In this document: positions 1-5,418 of the stretch, piece by piece
Numbering within the stretch: position 1 is the stretch's first letter
Layout: each line of letters begins with the position of its first letter
Source: Verrucomicrobiia bacterium
Lineage (GTDB): Bacteria; Verrucomicrobiota; Verrucomicrobiia; Verrucomicrobiales; Akkermansiaceae
Assembly (NCBI GenBank): GCA_947460915.1
Contig: CANHKJ010000213.1
Span: 1-5,418, forward strand
Length of the DNA: 5,418 nucleotides
Reading direction: 5' to 3'
The notes under the pieces: generated by a model
Seen by the model: only the letters and a program-made list of their open reading frames with translations
Told to the model about the DNA's origin: nothing
Databases searched by the model: none
Made by a program: the position numbers and the translations under genes

Positions 1-708
1 GAAATGTTGATTCGTCCCGAGCCCGCAACGCTGGCTAAAATCAATCAAAAGCATCGCATTGTGCATTTGTTAGATCAGGCAGATGGCACACCGAGCGAGG
101 AGCAGCAGCGCGGTCTCTGGACGTTGGCTCAGGCGCCGTTATTGCATCAGAGTGTGTTGCTGGCACGTCTGCCGAGTTGGGCTGAGATCTTATTGTGCGC
201 GGTTTTTTGTATGCAGTTGATCACGATGGGATTGATGCAGGCGTTGGCTCGCTTCATCGCCGTGGCATTGCTTTTGGGATTGTGGTTGTTGGCGGTCCGC
301 TTCGGGCATACATGGATACCTTTGAGTCCTCTTTGCGCCGCCGCCTTTGTTGTGATGATGGGTGGTCGTGCTCGTGCGGGGGGGCTTTTGCTTGGGGAAA
401 AATCGGGTGAATTGAGCAATCTGCAAAGTGGCTCGTGGGAGATTGAGTTCCTACCAGAGTGCACGCTGATCAATGCTCCGAGCGAAAGAGATCACAAGGA
501 TGAGGCGGAAACTGCTCCTTCTGCAAAGAATTCTCCGCTCTACGGTAGCGAAGAATCAAAGTCTGAGGCTGCTTCGTATGTGGTGGGAAATGCGGAAGAG
601 AAGTGCGAGAAAATGATTGCGCCAATTGAATCGAAGGCTGAGTCTGTGATCGAGAAAAAAGTATTGAAGAAAGCAGGGAAGAAGGCCACGAAAAAATCAG
701 CAAGCTAG
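1..708 (+). CDS. Membrane protein, C-terminal part; three TM helices resembling the end of a CHASE2 sensor domain, with Lys-rich tail (5' end probably outside window)
   Basis: The frame is open to the left edge. The first ATG is at 4-6, but no stop precedes it, so it is probably internal; residue numbers below count from it. Residues 1-57 are soluble and end in a stretch (LLHQSVLLARLPSWAEI) resembling the segment leading out of an extracytoplasmic CHASE2 domain. Three closely spaced hydrophobic helices follow, at about 60-80, 82-100 and 104-120, the third preceded by the W-I-P-L turn often seen there. An Arg-rich stop (GGRARAGG) then leads into about 110 polar residues ending in a K/A-rich repeat (KKAGKKATKKSAS). 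In known CHASE2 receptors these helices are followed by a cytosolic kinase or cyclase; no such domain is seen here, so the tail is the only possible output. The transporter gene follows after 73 bp on the same strand, so co-transcription is plausible. The CHASE2 assignment is by pattern only; an unrelated three-helix membrane protein is the alternative. Being a membrane-protein gene is well supported. Confidence 0.7.
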   Translation, partial: EMLIRPEPATLAKINQKHRIVHLLDQADGTPSEEQQRGLWTLAQAPLLHQSVLLARLPSWAEILLCAVFCMQLITMGLMQALARFIAVALLLGLWLLAVRFGHTWIPLSPLCAAAFVVMMGGRARAGGLLLGEKSGELSNLQSGSWEIEFLPECTLINAPSERDHKDEAETAPSAKNSPLYGSEESKSEAASYVVGNAEEKCEKMIAPIESKAESVIEKKVLKKAGKKATKKSAS

Positions 709-781
709 GGGATGAGAGACTGAACGAGTTTTTCACAGCGCAGGCTTGCGATGAGAGCGTTAATCTGACAGACTAGTCTGC
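709..781. other. 73-bp spacer between the membrane protein and transporter genes
   Basis: It holds no ORF and no obvious sigma-70 type -35/-10 pair with proper spacing. No hairpin plus T-tract terminator follows the first gene, which favours readthrough into the transporter gene. Visible structure is a perfect 12-bp palindrome at its right end and an 8-bp direct repeat (GATGAGAG at 711-718 and 750-757). A stop codon at 761-763 in the transporter frame fixes the earliest possible start of that gene downstream of it. Confidence 0.6.
769..780. promoter_or_regulatory. Perfect 12-bp palindrome (CAGACTAGTCTG) abutting the transporter start
   Basis: The 12 bases equal their own reverse complement, and the symmetry stops at both flanks (A768 against C781). 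It lies one base before the GTG start at 782, where a ribosome binding site would normally sit. It could be a dimeric repressor half-site pair or, less likely, a small mRNA fold at the initiation region; with no loop bases the hairpin would be poor. Function is inferred from position only, and chance is a real alternative for a single 12-mer. Confidence 0.3.
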
Positions 782-3700
782 GTGGCTGATGGTGAAATGA
801 GATCGGAGGAAGAGCCTCTGTGGAAGCGGCGGACATTTGCGTTTTTGCGAATGATTCCCGGCGTGGGTCGTCTGCGTTTTTTGCGTCCAGGCACTGATGC
901 CTTGCTAGGTCCGCTGATTGACGTTTTCGCGGCTTTTGCCATTGCCGACCAGAGTGTGGATGATGATGAAGTTGACCTCATTCTTGATCTGTTGCGTGCG
1001 GCATTTCCTGAGGTAGACCACGGTTGGTTGGCGCGGCGCTTGCAGCGTTCGGTGCGCTCGCCGCGATCTTTGGTAGCTCTCGCCGCGGAATTGCATGAGC
1101 GGCTCGACGATGTCGGAAAGTTGGCATTGGCCTTTCAGCTTTGGGCGTTAGTAGATGCTGCTGGCAGGTCCGCCCCGCTGCGCGAAACCTTTGACGGCTT
1201 CATGCGTCGCCTCGGTCGTCCTGATTATGGTCAGGAAATTCTGCGTGAAATGGCAGAGGACGATGAAATGGTGCTAACTGGGAACTTTGAGCGCGTGACA
1301 TTTGGCGATCGCCAAGCGGATGTCATCTTGCCGCCGCAAGCCACCGAGCACCGCTTTCGCGTTTATCGGGTGGGTGATTTGCTGATGCTGCGCAACACGG
1401 GTGTGATGCCCGTCTGGGTGCGTGGCCACTCTCTTGAAAGCGGGAGTTTTTTGAGGATGCGCGAGGGTCAAGCTCTGGTCGTGCCGGGCTGGACCTTGCT
1501 GCACGAGGATCTGGTCCATTTCCTCAATGTGAAAAAAACGGGGCTGATGCCGCGAATGCATATCGCAGCGAGCGACAAGGGCATCACTGTGGAGCGCGCG
1601 CGCACGCGCCAAAGTCTGGCCGTGCTAAGATTTGGCCTTCAGGTGGAAGTCGAAGCCTATCGGGCTTGTGATTTGCAGGTGGGGCAGGCGCAAGGGCTGG
1701 ATGTGGGGCAGGTGGTGAAGTGCAATCACCACACGCGGCTGGTCGATCCCGATGGGGCTACTGTCGATCTTGAAGCACTGCGCAAGCAAGCAATCAAGGC
1801 CGGCGGGAGATTTCGCATCGACAACAAGCGCAAGCGCTTTCGCGTGTCGAATGACCCCTCTGCTCTTGGCAAGGGAGATTTGTTGATATCGGCAGGTTTG
1901 GCGCCGCGCGTCGTGCTAGAAATGCGCTATGTACCTGAGGAATCAGCCGGCTACGTGGAAGTCATCGCAGCGGATGGTCCTGTGACCGTGGGCGAGCATA
2001 TGCTACGTGGTGTCACGCGCCTCGATGAAGGTGCGATCATTCGGATTTCTCCTCGGCAAGCTCTGCGTTGTCGATTTTCTGAAAGCCTGATCGATGAAGA
2101 GCGACAGGTGATCGAGTCGTTAAAAATCGAGGACTTGATCCACGACTTTACGCCGCAGGTGCGTGCGCTGGATAACTTGAGCTTCACGGTGAAGCGTGGT
2201 GAGATGATGTGCATCATTGGCCCGAGTGGTTCGGGGAAATCAACCTTACTTGCGGCGCTCTCAGGGCAGCTCGAACCGACACGCGGTCATGTTCGGCTGA
2301 ATGGCACCTCGCTCTATCGAAATCGTGCGGAGCTCGTGCGCTTCATTACGCGGATGGCACAAGAGGAGGCATTGTTTCCTTTGCTAACAGTGCGTGAGCA
2401 TTTGCGTCATGCGGCATCGATCCGCCGACCAGTGCAATCTGCGGCGGACCGTGAGCGGCGCATCGACCTCGTGCTCGCCGATTTGGGTCTGCAAGGTTTA
2501 TCGCACCGCCTCGTGGGTGCTGCGGGGGAGAAAGCCTTGTCGGGCGGGGAGAGGTCGCGTTTAAACTTGGGACTTGATTTGCTCAGTGCGGCAGAAGTTT
2601 TTTTGTTTGATGAACCGATCTCTGGTTTGTCTTCGAAGGATTCAGAGCATGTAGCAGAAACACTGCGGGTGATGTCGCGGGATAAAATTGTGATCTGTTC
2701 GCTGCATCGGCCTGGTGCTCAGGTGCTACGCTTGTTCGATAAAGTTTTGTTGTTAGATTCAGGTGGACGCATGGCTTACTATGGATCTCCGCACGAGATG
2801 ATGGAGTATTTTCGCGTCGCCTGCGTGGAGCTCAGCATCGCTCACCCATCACTGGTAGGTCGATCACCATTGGGTGCAGATTTTGTTTTTGATGTGTTAG
2901 AGACGCCGCTCAATACCATAGGTGGTGGGCAAAATCCTCTGGCGGCACGACGTTTTCCGCCGACCTTTTGGCAAGAGCGCTTTGAGAGTGAGACCTTGAT
3001 TGAGTCGCTGCAACGAGTGGGTGATGTGCCATCGCGTTTAAGCGGCGGTGAGGTATCAGCATTAGATGGCCCGTTTCCCAGGCGGCGGCGTAGACGTGTA
3101 CGTGAGATTTTTTCGGTGTTCACGACGCATTTTCAACGCTCATTGCTCTCGAAAGTGCGAGCGCGTGGCACCCTCTATTCAACTCTGCTGGAGGCTCCCA
3201 TTCTCGCTGCGCTGATTGCCTATACACTGCGTTCTTCTCCAGCCGGTAAGTATGAATTTGATACAGCTTTGCATATTCCTGCCTATCTTTTCCTCAGCGT
3301 CACGGTGGCGATGTTTCTTGGTCTCACTAATTCGGCGACCGAGATATTGCGCGATCGCGCGGTGATCCGACGCGAACGCAATTGCTATCCCGGTGGCGAC
3401 TTGTATGTGGCGGCAAAATGGCTGGCCTTAGCGCTGGTGGCGATGTTGCAGTGCGGCGCGTATCTTGCTGTGGCGCATCCATTGTTAGAAATCCGCGGCA
3501 TGTTTTTGGAGCACTGGTTGTGGATGACCTTGACGGCATGGACGGGAACATCTCTGGCCTTGTTAGTCTCGGCCTTGGTCAAGACGGAACGTGCAGCGTT
3601 GACCTCGGTGCCGCTTTTGTTAGTGCCGCAGATGCTTCTTGCTGGCGCGTTGGTGCCATTTAAGGAAATGAATCGCGCGATGTTTGACGACGGTTCGATC

Positions 3701-4366
3701 AATCGCGAGCGTGGTGGCACGCCTGTTCCCGCTCAAATCATGCCGCTGCGTTATGCATACGAGGCCATGGTCGTGGCGCAGGCGACGCGCAATCCTTTTG
3801 AAAAAGAACGCATGCGCATTCAACGGAGGATCGATGATCTCGCGGCAACGCGTGAGCTGACGAAAGAAAGTGCCGAGAGATTGGAGATATTGAAATTGTC
3901 CCTGACCAAGTTGTTAGGTGCTGGGGCGAGTCATGCATCTGATGGACAGATCATTGCGGAGGAAATATCTTATCTTGCCCGCAATGGTACGCGTGAGCAA
4001 TGTGAAGCACTAGAAGTGTGGCCCGAGGGAGAAGATCCGCGCAAGATTCGATCGATTGCTGATTTTTTTGTGAATTCAAGGATTGATTTGATGACGCGTG
4101 AGGCGGAAACACTGCGTACGGATTATCGCAATCAAAAAGCACGATCAATTTTCCTCGCCTTGCGACAGCCGATGTTTGGGGCGGATAATAACGAGCCGGT
4201 GGAAGTCGAGAAAAGCGGCCCCGGTGTCGTCGAGGCAGAGCCTGAGCGCAAGCAAGAGTGGATGGAAACAGACCGGCGTAATGGCTTTGCGCTGGGGTTG
4301 GTGATCTTCCTCTGCCCAGGCCTAACGGGGTGGATCTTACGACGTCAAAATCGTCGCGTGCAGTGA
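782..4366 (+). CDS. ABCG-type ABC transporter (ATPase plus permease) with N-terminal TerB-like and degenerate FHA-like domains
   Basis: A 1194-residue half-transporter fusing ATPase and permease in the ABCG order. Residues 40-146 look like a TerB/DjlA-type helical domain with the two typical acidic repeats (AIADQSVDDDE and LVDAAGRSAP). Residues 165-245 and about 340-436 are beta-rich and FHA-like but lack the conserved Ser/His and Asn-Gly phosphopeptide residues. The nucleotide-binding domain (about 446-680) is complete: Walker A GPSGSGKST 480-488, Q-loop Gln527, signature LSGGERSR 586-593, Walker B VFLFDEP 606-612 with Glu611, H-loop His642, and the ABCG-like AYYGSP at 665-670. A six-arginine run (767-772) precedes the membrane domain, with helices near 798-817, 832-855, 874-898, 912-933, 941-960 and 1168-1186. 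The 941-960 helix has the ABC-2 pattern ending GALVPF. About 200 residues, partly coiled coil (1003-1046), separate helices 5 and 6 and should face the periplasm. The protein should act as a dimer in the inner membrane; substrate is unknown. The start is GTG at 782, with ATG at 797 as alternative; neither has a clear Shine-Dalgarno. Confidence 0.93.
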   Translation: MADGEMRSEEEPLWKRRTFAFLRMIPGVGRLRFLRPGTDALLGPLIDVFAAFAIADQSVDDDEVDLILDLLRAAFPEVDHGWLARRLQRSVRSPRSLVALAAELHERLDDVGKLALAFQLWALVDAAGRSAPLRETFDGFMRRLGRPDYGQEILREMAEDDEMVLTGNFERVTFGDRQADVILPPQATEHRFRVYRVGDLLMLRNTGVMPVWVRGHSLESGSFLRMREGQALVVPGWTLLHEDLVHFLNVKKTGLMPRMHIAASDKGITVERARTRQSLAVLRFGLQVEVEAYRACDLQVGQAQGLDVGQVVKCNHHTRLVDPDGATVDLEALRKQAIKAGGRFRIDNKRKRFRVSNDPSALGKGDLLISAGLAPRVVLEMRYVPEESAGYVEVIAADGPVTVGEHMLRGVTRLDEGAIIRISPRQALRCRFSESLIDEERQVIESLKIEDLIHDFTPQVRALDNLSFTVKRGEMMCIIGPSGSGKSTLLAALSGQLEPTRGHVRLNGTSLYRNRAELVRFITRMAQEEALFPLLTVREHLRHAASIRRPVQSAADRERRIDLVLADLGLQGLSHRLVGAAGEKALSGGERSRLNLGLDLLSAAEVFLFDEPISGLSSKDSEHVAETLRVMSRDKIVICSLHRPGAQVLRLFDKVLLLDSGGRMAYYGSPHEMMEYFRVACVELSIAHPSLVGRSPLGADFVFDVLETPLNTIGGGQNPLAARRFPPTFWQERFESETLIESLQRVGDVPSRLSGGEVSALDGPFPRRRRRRVREIFSVFTTHFQRSLLSKVRARGTLYSTLLEAPILAALIAYTLRSSPAGKYEFDTALHIPAYLFLSVTVAMFLGLTNSATEILRDRAVIRRERNCYPGGDLYVAAKWLALALVAMLQCGAYLAVAHPLLEIRGMFLEHWLWMTLTAWTGTSLALLVSALVKTERAALTSVPLLLVPQMLLAGALVPFKEMNRAMFDDGSINRERGGTPVPAQIMPLRYAYEAMVVAQATRNPFEKERMRIQRRIDDLAATRELTKESAERLEILKLSLTKLLGAGASHASDGQIIAEEISYLARNGTREQCEALEVWPEGEDPRKIRSIADFFVNSRIDLMTREAETLRTDYRNQKARSIFLALRQPMFGADNNEPVEVEKSGPGVVEAEPERKQEWMETDRRNGFALGLVIFLCPGLTGWILRRQNRRVQ

Positions 4367-4392
4367 TCGTATCTCCCCTGCTGATTCACTTG
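4367..4392. other. 26-bp convergent junction with a weak imperfect hairpin
   Basis: The transporter TGA ends at 4366 and the stop of the leftward ATPase gene begins at 4393. AGTGA at 4362-4366 can pair with TCACT at 4386-4390, extended by two pairs across one bulged base, with a loop of about 14 bases. Neither strand has a T-tract after the stem, so it does not look like a classical intrinsic terminator; termination here may be Rho-dependent or rely on transcript convergence. Confidence 0.3.
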
Positions 4393-5400
4393 TTAAACGA
4401 CCAATTCTTCGCGTGGAGCAAGGGTGGCGAGGAGTTTTTGGATGACATCATCACTGTTGACACCGGCGGCCTCGGCGTTGAAGGTGGTTATGACACGGTG
4501 ACGCATGACGGGCGCGGCGATGGCTGCAACATCGGCGGTAGTTGCGTGAAAACGACCGCGTAGTACTGCGTGTGCTTTGGCCGCGGTGATGAGGCTGATG
4601 CCAGCGCGGGGACCAGCTCCCCAGCCGACCATTTCACGCACGAAGTCGGGCGCGCTTGGGTCTTTGGGGCGGGTAGCGCGCACGAGCTTTGCGGCAAAGT
4701 CGATGACATGATCGCCTACGGGCACGCGTTTGACGACTTCTTGCAAGCGCAGAATGTCAGCGGCATTCATCATTGGGCTGACAGTTGTATGATTCGGACT
4801 GGTGACCCGTTTGATGATCTCGCGCTCCTCGGATTCAGTTGGATAATTGACAATAATGTTGAAGAGGAAACGGTCGAGCTGTGCCTCAGGAAGCGGGTAG
4901 GTGCCTTCTTGCTCAATGGGGTTTTGGGTGGCGAGAACGAAAAATGGCTGCGGCAACGCGAGGGTGTGCTCGCCGACGGTGACGTGGTGCTCTTGCATCG
5001 CCTCCAGCAAAGCTGCCTGCGTTTTCGGCGGTGTGCGGTTGATTTCATCGGCCAGCACTAGGTTGGCAAAAATCGGGCCATTGACGAAGCGAAAGCCGCG
5101 GCGGCCGGTCTCGGGATCGACTTCCAGCACATCGGTGCCAGTGATGTCCGTAGGCATCAGGTCAGGCGTAAACTGAATACGTTTGTAGCTGAGGTCCAGG
5201 GCTTTCGACAACGTGGAAACGAGCAATGTTTTGGCGAGGCCTGGCACGCCGACGAGCAAGGCGTGGCCTCGACAGAAAATCGCCATCAGCGCTTGCTCTA
5301 CCACTTGGTCCTGGCCAACGATGACCTGGCCCAATTCCTCCTTCATTCGACCGTAAACCCGATGCAGTTGATCGACGGCGTCTTTATCCTCGTTGCTCAT
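4393..5400 (-). CDS. MoxR-family AAA+ ATPase
   Basis: A 335-residue cytosolic AAA+ ATPase of the MoxR (AAA_3) family; these ATP-driven chaperones help activate or insert cofactors into partner proteins, often von Willebrand A domain proteins. Every expected motif is present: the family-typical IVGQ at 27-30, Walker A GVPGLAKT at 51-58 (Lys57), Walker B LVLADEINR at 114-122 (Asp118, Glu119), sensor 1 ATQNP at 157-161 (Asn160), arginine-finger region PEAQLDRF at 171-178 (Arg177), and sensor 2 GAGPRA at 261-266 (Arg265) in the C-terminal lid domain. Length is normal for the family, so the gene looks intact and active. The ATG complementary to 5398-5400 places IVGQ at the usual distance from the N terminus; no Shine-Dalgarno is visible in the 18 bases upstream, and no in-frame stop lies there. 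The usual DUF58 partner gene is not downstream, since that side is the convergent transporter gene; a partner, if linked, would lie beyond the right edge. The specific client cannot be inferred. Confidence 0.95.
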   Translation of the reverse strand: MSNEDKDAVDQLHRVYGRMKEELGQVIVGQDQVVEQALMAIFCRGHALLVGVPGLAKTLLVSTLSKALDLSYKRIQFTPDLMPTDITGTDVLEVDPETGRRGFRFVNGPIFANLVLADEINRTPPKTQAALLEAMQEHHVTVGEHTLALPQPFFVLATQNPIEQEGTYPLPEAQLDRFLFNIIVNYPTESEEREIIKRVTSPNHTTVSPMMNAADILRLQEVVKRVPVGDHVIDFAAKLVRATRPKDPSAPDFVREMVGWGAGPRAGISLITAAKAHAVLRGRFHATTADVAAIAAPVMRHRVITTFNAEAAGVNSDDVIQKLLATLAPREELVV

Positions 5401-5418
5401 ATCGATAGCACTACGCGA

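Noticed and set aside
711..757. Direct repeat GATGAGAG at 711-718 and 750-757
   Set aside because: Two copies of an 8-mer, 39 bp apart, with no third copy or symmetry; could easily be chance.
1594..1609. Alternating GC/CG run that might form Z-DNA
   Set aside because: It encodes part of an in-frame Arg/Ala-rich stretch of the transporter and is short, so coding bias explains it.
1274..1612. A 112-codon leftward open frame inside the transporter gene
   Set aside because: It is opposite a continuous coding frame with clear family motifs, and its translation is rich in His/Gln/Arg as expected of antisense shadow frames.
3080..3097. CGG-rich tract as a possible microsatellite
   Set aside because: It encodes six arginines with mixed codons just before the first membrane helix, a sensible positive-inside signal, and is not a uniform repeat.
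4362..4390. Possible bidirectional intrinsic terminator
   Set aside because: The stem is only five pairs plus two across a bulge, the loop is long, and neither strand has a T-tract.
4570..5061. A 163-codon rightward open frame antisense to the MoxR gene
   Set aside because: It lies entirely within the MoxR coding sequence, whose protein has a full set of AAA+ motifs. The antisense translation shows no recognisable domain.

Overview
The window carries three protein-coding genes and almost no non-coding sequence. Two genes read rightwards: the 3' part of a membrane protein gene (to 708) and a very large ABC transporter gene (782-4366). The third, a MoxR-type AAA+ ATPase (4393-5400), reads leftwards and converges on the transporter. 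No tRNA, rRNA, CRISPR array, insertion sequence or phage gene is visible.

The DNA is moderately GC-rich and the three genes look similar in composition, so nothing suggests recent transfer. No gene start visible here has a convincing Shine-Dalgarno sequence. That, together with the combination of a TerB/FHA-like/ABCG fusion, a MoxR ATPase and a CHASE2-like membrane tail, suggests a Gram-negative bacterium of the PVC group, perhaps Verrucomicrobiota. This is a weak inference from style and domain content, not from a marker gene.

Layout: (1) 1-708 has three closely packed transmembrane helices like the end of a CHASE2 sensor domain, then a charged cytosolic tail ending in lysine/alanine repeats. 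The reading frame is open at the left edge, so the gene probably starts outside. (2) 709-781 is a short spacer with a perfect 12-bp palindrome just before the next start codon. (3) 782-4366 encodes a 1194-residue protein: TerB-like domain, one or two degenerate FHA-like beta domains, a complete ABCG-type nucleotide-binding domain, and an ABC-2/ABCG-type membrane domain with an unusually large loop before the last helix. (4) 4367-4392 is a 26-bp convergent junction. (5) 4393-5400 is a complete MoxR ATPase with all expected AAA+ motifs.

Working model (inference): the large protein is a half-transporter whose ATPase is gated by its fused N-terminal TerB/FHA-like sensory region, possibly co-transcribed with the upstream membrane protein. 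MoxR chaperones and TerB domains have been linked through membrane stress systems in comparative genomics, but here the MoxR gene is on the other strand and a functional link is only suggested by proximity. The transported substrate cannot be read from the sequence.
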